DNA of 64,000 nt from Sacculina carcini (lineage: Eukaryota > Arthropoda > Thecostraca > Sacculinidae), in NCBI GenBank assembly GCA_916048095.2, contig OU696573.1, positions 8,402,306 to 8,466,305 of the forward strand, written 5' to 3'. The notes under the pieces were generated by a model. The model was not told where the DNA came from. It did no database searches and was given only the letters and a program-made list of their open reading frames with translations. Each line of letters starts with the position of its first letter. Position 1 is the first letter of the stretch. Below are positions 45,301 to 57,300 of this stretch, piece by piece. A program made the position numbers and the translations under genes.

Positions 45301-48300
45301 GTTACTAGGGCAAACGCCACTATATTTGAGCCTCCACAATAAGTTTCCAAGGTTGGCAACCATTTGTGTGCTATGTATATGTGTTTGTCGTCTCGAACCG
45401 GTGAACACATCGCGTCGACGCCATTAGGAACGTCAGGTGACGCTGTATTAGGAATGTCTCAGAACTAGTCCATTTGTATAGCATGTTCTTGGGTCCTCAA
45501 AATCATGAATATATGCCTATGCGTGTGTATTTGTATATGTCATTGCGTGTATATGTAGATATGTCTGTGTATGCGTGTATGCATGTTTGCATCCTCAGCA
45601 AGTTGTAAAGTACAGGAGATGAGCTAGACTCAGTGTCTTTTTCGAAATCCATTTTTGTCAGTGTGCCTTTATGTCCTGTGTGTGTGTGTATGTGTGTGTG
45701 TGTCTAAGTCTATGTGTTGATGTGTATGTGTTTACCGGCAGCGATTATTTGACGAGGCCGGTGACTGCCTGGCCGAGATGCTCGACCGGCGACACGGCGC
45801 TGAAGTCAGCGACAACAGCATTTTCCGCGACCTGCCGCGACACTGGGAGAACGAGTTTCACTACGACATGCGCGCTCTCAATGTAGGCGCATACACACTC
45901 ACACACACGTGTGTTATTTAGTCAAGTTATTATAGTGAGTAATATTTGACTTCTATGAGGGTGCGATGTTCTAGTTATTTGAGATAATTAATTTAATCTT
46001 GGCTCGTGTTAATTCATGTGTTCTCTCTTTTCGGCTCCAATGCGAATTAAATTTCAATCTATATTTGTTTTCAAGTTTTAATGATTGAATTTCCATTGTA
46101 TTTCTGGTTGATTTATTGTGCCTTAAATAATTTCAAATACAATTCTTTCATCTTCGGATTGACTTAGAATTATTGTTTTTTATATATGTATTGCATATTT
46201 TGTATTTTTATTTCCAATATCTGTTATTGTTCACTCAATTAGTTATATTTCATATTCTCATTATATGTTGGATTTATTATACAAATATATGTTGTAACGC
46301 TTTCGATTTAACTTTAGGGTTCAATCCGGTCGGATACGAGGAGCGTTCAAAAAGTTTTGGCAACTGGCTCAACAAACACAGCACAAATTATTGCACGGAG
46401 GTGCTGTTTGGTACATTGTCACGTGCATTCGTTCTGAATAAAATGAAAGTACTGCGGTGCGTGCCAGTTGACTCTAAGAACTGTGGCAGCGGTTTGAAAT
46501 TTGTTTTTTTGTATTCTGAGTGGAAATGGACGCACGATCCAAAACTGAATGGCGCTTCTATGTTTTCATTAGGTCGAAGCTCAGTGAAGACGCGAGGCAA
46601 ATTCATGCCGATTTGAGGAAAGTTTTGAGCGGACATTGCCCTTCGTATAGAACAGTGGCAAGATGGCTATCATTACTCAGCTCTGGGAAACGATCCCTGG
46701 AAGATGACCCACGATCTGGACGGCCATCCACCTCTCGGACCGAGAAGAACATTAGTGTTGTCAAGGAGATAATAGAAGAAGATCGACACACAACTATTTC
46801 TCTTATTAGTGAATGCCTCGGTGTATCTTATGACATCGTTCATTCTATCATTCACTAGGACCTGAAGATGAGGAAGGTCTGTTCCCGATGGGTTCCACAT
46901 CTTCTGACCGAGGAAGAGAAATTGGAAAGAGTGCAGTTTGCTTCCGCTATTCCGTCTGAGTTTGGTCCAAACGGTAAACAACGATGCACAGATATAGTCA
47001 CGGTTGACGAAAAGTGTTTTGGTTTTTCCAGGTACCTCATAAGAAACAAAATATGGTTTGGTTGGGGCGAGAAGACGCACGCCCCAGTGTCGTCAGGAGT
47101 GGATTTCGCTCGAGGAATCATTGTGTTTTTTCGTCTACTGGTCTTATATCTGTTATTTCCGTGCTAAAAGGACAGAATGTCAATGCAACATTCTATTCAG
47201 AAGTAGCGCTGAAGTCGGCGGTGAAAAATGTACAGAGAAATATGCCAGCACATCCGCCGCTGGAAAAGTGCGCCTGCACCACAACAATACCTCCAGTCTC
47301 ACTGCCGCCATGACTCGCCAGTTTTTGGAAGACAATAAGCTCTGTTTGATTGGCCATCCACTCTACAGTCCTGACTAGGCCCCGTGCGACTTCTGGTTGT
47401 TCCCAAAATTGACAGAAAAACTGGCAGGAATCAAGTTTCAGAGGGAGCAAGATCTTGCCAGACGAGTGATTCCAGAGATATAAAGTGTACCAGTTCATGA
47501 GATCGCATGAGATTGTTTTTCCAAGTGGATTTCACGTTTGCAAAAGTGTGTAAATATCGGAGGAGAATATGTGGAAGGTCTGTAAAAATATATACCGTAT
47601 ATACTCGCATATAAGCCGACCTCGCATATAAGCCGACCCTCTAAAACTGCTTTAAAATGGCCAGTTTATGCAAAAACCCGCATATAAGCCGACACTCAAC
47701 TTATCTTATTTTACTCCATATTTTTGGTTCATAGAAATTTGTTACTGTAAAGATGTAAAATGCTTACTTTTATGTTACATACTAGAAGAAATAGAAGAAA
47801 TTATACATCTTGATATGAATAAAGAAAAAAATCTTCTGTGCTGTTCTATTTATTCATAAAAAACTATATTATTTCTGTTTATAATTTAACGTAGTGTTCT
47901 TAAAGTTCCAGAAAATCCAAAAGTTACTGTTCATATTGTGATGGCAATTTTGGTGCAATTTTCGTTCTCTGTCTCAAACTTATAGAGTGTCTGTTCAGAA
48001 AACGTGTACACCAACCTTTGGAAGCAGTGAACTCGTCATATCTCCTGGATTGTGCTATCTTGAGGGCTTGCAAACGAACTCCTAGCCGAGACACTCCATA
48101 TTCATTTTGTCTCTGGGCTTCAAACCACTTCAAGATTTCCTTCTCCATTTCTGGGTACTGTCCATGTTTTCGTCCCCTGTTCGCACGTTTGGCCTTAGGT
48201 GCAATATCCAGTGATGTATCCTTTCTCCATCGTCTGACATTGCTTTCTTCTACACCAAACTTTCTTCCTGCCTCCAGGTTGCTTGTTTCTTCAGCGACCT

Positions 48301-51300
48301 TTATCACTTTTAGCTTGAAGTCAGCAGTATAGAACATACGTTTTCTTTTTTCTCCAGACATGGTGTATTGTAGAAACAATTTTACAACTCAAATTATCAA
48401 ACTTCAGCACACTTTTAAATTCTGTGGCCGCGTGCTCACGTTTGCCCCATTGGTTTGCTGTTCTATACGCCACGTGACCCTCGTCCCCCTTCCCACGCGC
48501 TGCCTACCAATTGGCTGCCTCTGATTTACCTCTTCGACTGCCTCTGTTTGAGCGTGTTATTTCTAAGAAATCGAACCGTGTACCAATGACGTCGGCTTCA
48601 TCACTAGCTCTAGCTTGGTTACGGCTCGCCACTGGTGACACACAACCAAATAAAGAGTCAGATAGCGATGAAAACGTGTGGCTGGAAAATTGGCATTAGT
48701 ATCTGTCCTTGTGTTCATTTTGTTTTATGCGCATATAAGCCGACTCCCTGATTTCAGCATTGTTTTTTATACTTATAAACTCGGCTTATATGCGAGTATA
48801 TACGGTATATGATTCTCTTTTTCATATGGTTTTTATTACACTGTTACCAAACCTTTTTGATCCGCTCTCATATTACGTTTGTTTTTACGTCTGATTGTTA
48901 AATCTTATGCATACGGTTTAGTGTCATTTTGACCAGAACCTATGTACTCGCTGGAATGCGACCGGTCAAAGTTATTTGTGAGCTTGCGCACTCGCTGGCT
49001 CTGTGTGACCAGGTTCTGCCGCCCAACGCTCTCACGCGAGTCAGCGAGTACATTGACGAAATAGTCGCCTACATTGCGCGCATCATTGACAACGGCCTGG
49101 CGTATGTGGCGCCGTCTGGCTCAGTCTACTTCGATGTGGCCAGGTTCGACGCACACCCCGACCATCACTACGCCAAACTTGTTCCCGAGGCGTACGGCGA
49201 CTCAGCGGCGCTTCAAGAAGGAGAAGGTACGTTGGGGTTGAGATGACAATGGTGTGATATTTCAGTTGAGTTTTGTTATTGATTGCCGTTCATCACTATT
49301 CAGTCATTGTCTTGCAATGTTTTTTCTCGATGTATCGCCATTTCGCTTGCTCTGTTGCAGACTCATTCGCTGACAGCAATTTGACAGCAATTTGGTTTCT
49401 ATGACAAAGTTGTTTTTATGACAATTCTATGAGAGCAATTTGTTTTCCACACATTAGTGGTATCTTATTCGAACGCGACGGTTGTGTGTTACGCATGGTT
49501 CGTCAACTAATGTTTTGAATGGATTGAAAATATTAAATAAATGTACTTTATACACTAAACTGAGTTTATCTATATGACTGCCTGTGTGTGTGTGTGTGTG
49601 TGTGGGTGTGCATGGCGATGTCAGGAGTATTGAGCGCTGGCGGCGGCGCTGCGGCGTCTGAGAAGCGGTCGGACAGCGATTTTGCGCTGTGGAAGCGCAG
49701 TCGCGCCGGCGAGCCGAGCTGGCCGTCGCCGTGGAGCGCCGGCCGGCCAGGTTGGCATATTGAGTGCTCGGTGATGGCCTCGCAACTGTGCGGCTCCTCC
49801 ATTGACATTCACACGGGCGGCGTTGATCTGCGCTTCCCGCACCACGACAACGAACTGGCGCAGTCCGAGGTTCGTGCATTATCTGATCAGATGGGGATCT
49901 GTTCATCGTGCGTGTCCACACAACAGTGTCCAGTGATATTTTGCCATTATTGCTAATTACAGCAATAAGAAATGCAGAATGATAACGAATATAATAATAA
50001 AATAACATGAAATAAGAATTAATGCTTATAATAGTAATGAATACAATGATAAAGTAAATAATAAATGGAGATAGGAGAGGCCGATCGATGTGTAAATATG
50101 CCAGCTCAGTGATATGGAAGAGTGTCACCACTATTACAGCCATGCGTTAGCCCCATGTACTGGACACGCCCGAAAAAGATGTAGAGAGTTTGAGAAATAT
50201 GAGCTTAGTCGGAATGATGTGTGCTCATGCAGAAAGAGACAAAAATAAAACAAAAATGCTGAATTAAAACGAGACCTGAAAGTGTATGTACACAAACTTG
50301 TAATAAATTGCGATTAAATAATAATGTAACATGAATTAGTACATATAATATTTATGAATGAATAAGTAAATATATGAATCTAGCAATAGCCGATCAATAT
50401 GTAAATACGAATATGTAAAACTCATCTACTCAAAACACATGAGACCCAAAAACCTGATCAGAAAAGGAAACATAGGGAGGCAATCACGCAAACACAAAAT
50501 GTAAAACATTGCGGGATTGCCGATGCGGTTGCGTTTTGGGCAGTATGTCAAGTTTTGTACGATAGGCGGTAGCAGGGAATTGTATCTGAGGTGTGATTGT
50601 ACGGCGGTATGTGTCTGTATGTGTGTGTGTGTGTATGTTTGTGCAGGAGTTGGTGTTAGGCGGGTACATATTCGTTTTGTTAACATATAACATAATCGAA
50701 CATGAAAATCGAAAGGCTGTGTTGTAAATCGCATTCACAACTGTTTGTGTAGACTGTTTTTGCGGTGATTTGTTTTTGTACGTGTGAATGTGCGTGTGTG
50801 TTTGTGTGTGTTGACCAGGCGTACCACGGCAACGACTGCTGGGTGCGCTATTTCCTGCACTCGGGCCACCTCACCATTGCCGGCTGCAAGATGTCCAAGT
50901 CGCTGAAGAACTTCATCACCATCAAGCAGGCGCTGGCGCGCTTCTCGGCGCGTCAGCTGCGCATTATGTTTCTGCTGCACTCGTGGCACGACACGCTCGA
51001 CTACAGCGACAATACCATGCAGCTGGCCGTCCACTTTGAGAAATTTGTCAACGTTAGTCTGCCCGACACCGGCTCGACAGCACAACACAACACGAATCGT
51101 GTGTATGTGTGTGTGTGTGTTTGTGTGTCTGCGCGCGTGTGTGTAGGTTTGTGTGTGTGTGTTTGTCTTTGTATATGTGTGTGCGTGTGTTTGTATTTGA
51201 TGTGGTCGCAGAGCAATTGAGGCACATGGACGCTATTGACGCCATTGACAATACCATTGATCTGTGTTTATAACTGTGAATTGATAATTACCAACCTAAA

Positions 51301-54300
51301 ATTGCGTTAATTATTCTTGAACTTGTGCTATTTCATTTTTGACTGTGTTTCATTTTTGTGTTTTTTTAAGAATTTCTTGTGTCTTCATGCGTTTTCGTGC
51401 GATTTCAAAACCATATCTTCTTGGCACGAAAATTTCGTACGATATATAGTAATAATGCGTTCAGCATTCCGCGGTAATTATGCGCTACGATATCCCACGA
51501 TGTACAGTTTGTATGTTCCAGTTTGTATGCTTCAGTTTGTGTATGTGCACATTATTGTGTGTATGTGTGTGTGTGTGTGTGTTTGTGCGTCGGTTTTGGC
51601 AGGAATTTTTCTTGTACGTGCGCTCTTTGCTGGTGTGTTCTGGCGGCGGTGGCGGCGGCGTGGCGACTGAGACGACTGGCCACTTCAGCAAATGGACGCC
51701 GGCCGAGACTGAGCTCAACGAGCGCTTGCAGCAAGCACGGACCAAGGTTCATCTGGCTCTGTGCGGTGGGTGGCTCGCTCGGTATTTTTATAATCACTCA
51801 AATAGCGCCGGTGCTTGAAATTGTGTGACTGCAATCTCCATGCACGTTGTTTATCAACAGACAAACGGAACAAGAAGAGCAATAACATTTGATGACAACA
51901 TATTTCTGGAAAAGAAATAGTGTGAAACTGAATCAGAACTGCTCACAAACACCCACAACACACACCGTACATGTATGGTGGTTAATCTGCAAGAAATATG
52001 ATATAATCAGTAATTAATAGGGTGGCCTTTTGGTGCGCTAAAAGTTGCACTTAAAAGTTTGCAGGAACTTAAGTAAAATCCGTCAAATGGTAGTAAAACT
52101 ATCTTATGAAAAACATACTTTTTGTGAAATTTTGTATTCTTTACGTTCCATAACTATTACTACAATACGTTTTGAGCATTCGCGGTTGTGCTAGAATTGC
52201 ATGCTTCATGAGCTTCAACTGTCACCTCACTGGCGACAAGGGTAACATTCGGATGCGCTAAAAATCGCAAATAGTTCCGCTAATAAGTTGAGCTCAATGG
52301 TTCGCTAAAATAATAGGGTAATAAAATTTAAACATTTTTACGTCATAAATTTAAACGTTCGCATTTTTAAATAATAGGGTAATAAAATTTAAACATTGAA
52401 ATCACTCCTTAACTTCGGGAGTTTCACGTTTTTGTTTCTACTAAATGTATTTTGAGCATTGGCGGTTGCGTTAAGATTGTGTTTTTTCACATGCTTGTCT
52501 AGTCTGTCGAGTCTGTCGCACTGATGCCTGGTAGTGACATTTAATCCAACAATATTATTTGACAGACTCTCTCCATGTTTATTTTCTTTAATGTTCTTCT
52601 TGTATGCGGTAATTATATTCAAGTGCTGTTGATCTAACTAGTTGCTCTAAGGCTCCCCGAAAAGTATAAAATTACGGTTTAATTTTATCGCACAAATGCA
52701 CGTGTCTATATCAGAGTGCTATGTCTTTATTATCTGTATGGGAACGTGAACACACAGGATTTCTAGCACCATACACGGACACAATGTTCACACGTCTTCC
52801 AGATACATTACACTGGCCTGCGTTTCAAAACTTTTTTTCAAAAAGTTGGATATTTCTCAGCTGTTCTAATACAAGTTTCATGTGCTGAATCCGAAAAAGC
52901 TATCCATTTTAATCGATTAGCTCGAGTTTTCACACTATGTCAAGGATAGCAGCTCACACACTGATGTATTAATATACATATTGCAGTGGGCATACTGATA
53001 CATTTTGCCCCAATTCTCACCCTTCTCTCCTGCTGCATACATGATATCTAATGTCATCATCATATCTCAGTCTGAGCTCTCTGCGTGGCTGGCTTACAAG
53101 TCGATCACCACCAAATTCCTGGGTAACTACAGAAGTCCGGAATACCTGAAGGTCGTCGATGAGTTAATGGATAGTTTTCAGCAACTTGGTGCTCGTATGT
53201 CTGTAAAGATGCACTTTCTACCGTCCCATCTCTAATAACTCCCAGACAACTGTGGTGATTATAGTGAAGAGCAGGGAGAACGTTTCCACAAAGACATGCG
53301 TGTGATGGAAGAACGGTACCAGGGTCGGTGGGACATAACTTCCTGGCGGACTATTGCTGGTGCTTGAAGAGGGACGAATCATCTGCTTAATACATTCGGG
53401 AGTCCGTGAAAAGGCCATTTGTTTCGCAGTAGTATGTACTGTGATCGGAATACACTTATGGTGCATCAGTTTGCAGTTTAAACATATATCCTTCTGTCGC
53501 ATTGACTATAGTAAACCAATCAGCAAGGTTTTGTTCATATGGGCGAAATAACGTATCTTAAAGTATCGAGCTAATCGAGCAAAACGGAATCCATTTCCGG
53601 AATCAGCGTGAAAAAGTGACCGAAAACAGTTGAGAAACCCTTGAACTTATAAATCACGCAGACCAGTGTTATTATGTTATTGTGTTTATGTCAACAGTAC
53701 ATGAACATATGCTGCATTGTACAAGTTTACAACTGAAATTTTTCCCTGATAGTGTGAAATAATGGTTCTAAAAGTTCAAAAATTGACCTAAATCTAAATA
53801 GTTGCTCTTAAAAATAAAAAAGTGCAAAAGTTGCGTTCAAAACAAGAAGTTGCAAATAGATGCATTTATAACTTCTTGCCTTCTAACTTACCCTATATCT
53901 TATATCTTATCTTTATCCTATATTCTTATATCTTATCCTCTAACTTCTAACTTCTACTTATCTCAGATCAATAAAACACTGGTCTTTTGGCTTCTCAGGA
54001 TGAACAGAGTATGATGAAAATGCTGCATTTGCAACAAAAGGTCACCCTAGTGCAGGGGTTCCCAACCTTTTTGTACTTGGGACCCCCTTCCCAAGACCTT
54101 GCAGACTGTCACACTTGACATTGAATATATACAAAAGGGTGATATAGTAGGGTGTATTTTCTGTGATAGAGAGGGAAAGAAAAGTCTAAAAAAATGTTCA
54201 AGAATCCAGTAATTTTTTTTTGGGAAATTGAATCACATTGGTCCAACCTGAACAAAAATAACATATATTCCTTAAAATTACATTAACATGGGTTTGAACA

Positions 54301-57300
54301 GCTATTAAACCCAGCTAGTGGGATGTTTGATGTTACATTTTAGCAGTAAGCTTTGAAATTCGTGGCCGAGCGTTTGTTAGAGCCAGTCTCATGTCATCTC
54401 CAACATCCAATCTGTTCCTATTCTTTGTTTTTATATCAACAAGCGTTGAAAATCCTGCCTCACACAAGTAGAAGCAGTGGAACTAGGACACGTAAAGCTA
54501 TCATGCTGACTTTGGAGTATGACGGATACATAGCGCACCAGAACTGAGTTATGGATTTCTCCTTGAAGAGATCACCAGCTGAAGAGTCGTTCCTTAGATC
54601 CAGAAATTCATCTTGGATATTATCTGGGATGCTGGATACTTCAAGTTCAGTACAAAATGGGTTCCTTACTAGGGCCTCTTGTTCCTGTGATAGCTCAGGG
54701 AAGTAACGCTCGACTTCCTTTTCTAGAGACTGAAGATGTTCGAAAATCTCATCCTTGAGGAACTGATCCAGTTGGTTCTGAGACTCATCCATCACTTCAC
54801 AAAGTTTTTCAAACATGGCGATGTTTCCAAGATTGGTTTTCCGACTCCAGTTCTGCAGTTTGGAAACAAAAGCCCGAAGACTATCTTGAAAAAGGAGAAC
54901 ATGTGTTTCCTTTCCTTGAAGCTTCATATTGAGCTTGTTCAGCTCGTGAAAAATGTCCGCCAGGTACGCAACCCTTTCATTCCAGGCTTCATCTTTGACG
55001 TGAACCAGAAGATTTTTTTTCTTGAGACTGCAGGAAAAGCTTTATTTCATCTTTTATTTCAAAGACACGATTAACAACGTTTGTTTTCGACAACCAACGT
55101 ACTGCTGTGTAGAAGAGAAGGACTTCGTGGTCAGCATTCATGTCTTTGCATAGTCATTTAAGTAGGAGAGTGTTGAGTGCTTGAGTCTTCACGTAATTTA
55201 CAATTTTGATTACAGAATCAAGCACTTCCTGCAGAGAGGCAGGGAGAGTCTTGCTGGCGAGAGAATATCGGTGAATCATGCAGTGGATTCCCTCTGCTTG
55301 AGGTGCTAACTTCTTCACTCTCGTTTGTAATCCTGATTTCGATCCCAGCATAGCCGGTGCCCCATCTGTACAAACCCCACATACGTTTTCCCATTGAAGA
55401 TCTTCATCTTGGAAAAAAGTTGAAACTTTTTCCATAACATCATCAGCTTTTTTTGTGCTTTCAAGTGCACTGCAGAATAAGAATTCATCTTCAATGTCAC
55501 CTGAATTAATGTATCTCACGAAGACAAGCAACTGACAACATGAACTTATATCTGTTGACTCGTCGAGCTGAAAGGAGAACCAAGGTGAACTCTTGATTTC
55601 AGTCAACACCTGCTCCTTCACATCCATCGACATTTTGGAAATGCGCCTCTGTACAGTGTTATTTGACAGGGATAATTGCTGCATCTTCATTGCACGGGCT
55701 TCTCCAAGAATACGATTTACTGCTTTCATCATGCAAGGTTTAAGAAATGTTTCTCCAATTGTGTGAGGCTTTTGTTGTTTAGCCAATTCGAATGCAATGT
55801 CAAACGAGGCTTCTACTACGGCTGCAGTTTGCTGCTGAAACGACCCACTTCTGTCGAGTCTTTGGGTTTTAAGACACTGTTGATGCCGTTTGAAGAAATC
55901 CAAATCCTTCTTTGCGTGTTCTGGATGTTTCGTCTCGAGATGACGCTTTAGTTTTGATGGTTTCATTGACTCTCCACTCAGGACAGCATGGCGCAAAACA
56001 CACTGTGGTTTCTCGATGCCGTCACTGGCAAGCAGAGAGGTGAAGCCAATGTTGAGGTAGCATTCCGAGTATCTGCGTCGTTTAGCCATGGTTGTGAGCA
56101 GAGTAAATAATGTTTTTAATTTATTCAATTCGAAAATATACTAAATACTTAAATAACAACATTTTTCCAATTAAAGTGTCATATCACAACAGCATGCTTG
56201 CCTCAACAACTCACCTCTACTGCTTGCCTTATCTCCTTGCCGAAATTAAATAAAAATGTTGTACTTGTCACCACAATATGCTGCATGAGTAATGACGGGG
56301 TAAGCATTGCCTGGTAAGGAGGGTGGGAGTGTGGCCAGTCGCGCCATTCGTCATCCACCAATCAGCAACCACATGACTCACGTGTCGATAGAAAGCGCGC
56401 GCACACACCCACACGCGCATACATACATGCGCGTGCACTTACATACTCGCTACTCACTGATACACACATACATACAGTTGCAGACACATACACATTCACA
56501 CAGTCACATTAGATCACAGGCACGCATACATACACCTATAATATCATCTTTTGACATTAAACTAACGTAGCATACGTTTTGCTTTGCACCGAAGCAAAAA
56601 TGAAAAATGTAAGTGCATGAGAAATGTAACTGATGAAACAAATATAATGATGGTTAAATGGTTAAATGCCTAAGTGGCAGCTGCTACACGGGAAGAAGCC
56701 GAAGCTTATAAACACACAGGTGTGCCCCGTGCAGCTCGCTGCCACCGCAGAACCGACCCTCTCCACGCTATGGCGCCACAAGGACGTAAGACGTATTAGA
56801 GAGGGCCACCTCCCCAGAATGCATGGCACAACTCATGACTGATATCTGGTACCATCATTTTCTGCTGGGTGGACAGGGGCTGTGGGATTGTAGAATTCGC
56901 CCAATGAAATTCTGCTCCGCCGGGTTTCGAACCACGGACCTCCCGCTTGTGAGGCGGGTGTGCTAACAACTACACCAACTGCATCCTAACTACTTTTTAC
57001 AAGGCTAGGCGACCCCCAGTCAAAGTTTCGCGACCCTCCTGCCAAGGCTTCGCGACCCCCTAGGGGGTCGCTACCCACCGGTTGGGAACCCCTGCCCTAG
57101 TGATTAAGCATGACACTGATTCTTTTCTGATATGACGTATTCAGTTTGTCTTAAACTTTTTGTATGCTATTTCTGTTGTTTTCATTTATGGATACATGCA
57201 TGTTTGCTTGTGTGTGTGTGTGTTTTTGTGTGCTTACTCATAATTCTCCCCACATCAATATTTAATTAAAAGGAATTTGTCGTGAACTTGTGCTTCCCGT

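Larger units (their letters stand above)
46337..48870 (+). mobile_element. Mariner transposon in CysRS intron 4, broken by a pogo-like element
   Basis: Left end CGAGGAGCGTTCAAAAAGTT after TA (46335-46336). The inverse right end CCAAACCTTTTTGATCCGCT...CTCA before TA (48871-48872) lies beyond a second transposon (47593-48807). Joining the two flanks gives one mariner of about 1.3 kb. Terminal repeats match with several mismatches, so it is old. Confidence 0.85.
54045..57102 (-). mobile_element. hAT transposon 2, complete ends, perfect 8-bp TSD
   Basis: The element runs 54053-57094, starting CAGGGGTTCCCAACC and ending GGTTGGGAACCCCTG. CCCTAGTG flanks it at 54045-54052 and 57095-57102. It encodes a degenerate transposase on the minus strand. 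A tRNA-Val SINE is inserted at 56650-56990. Confidence 0.95.

Noticed and set aside
51210..51270. Extra synthetase exon after a TG tract and GTCGCAG in intron 7
   Set aside because: Exons 7 and 8 already join in phase at the conserved FVN/EFF border, and the sequence adds nothing known from the family.
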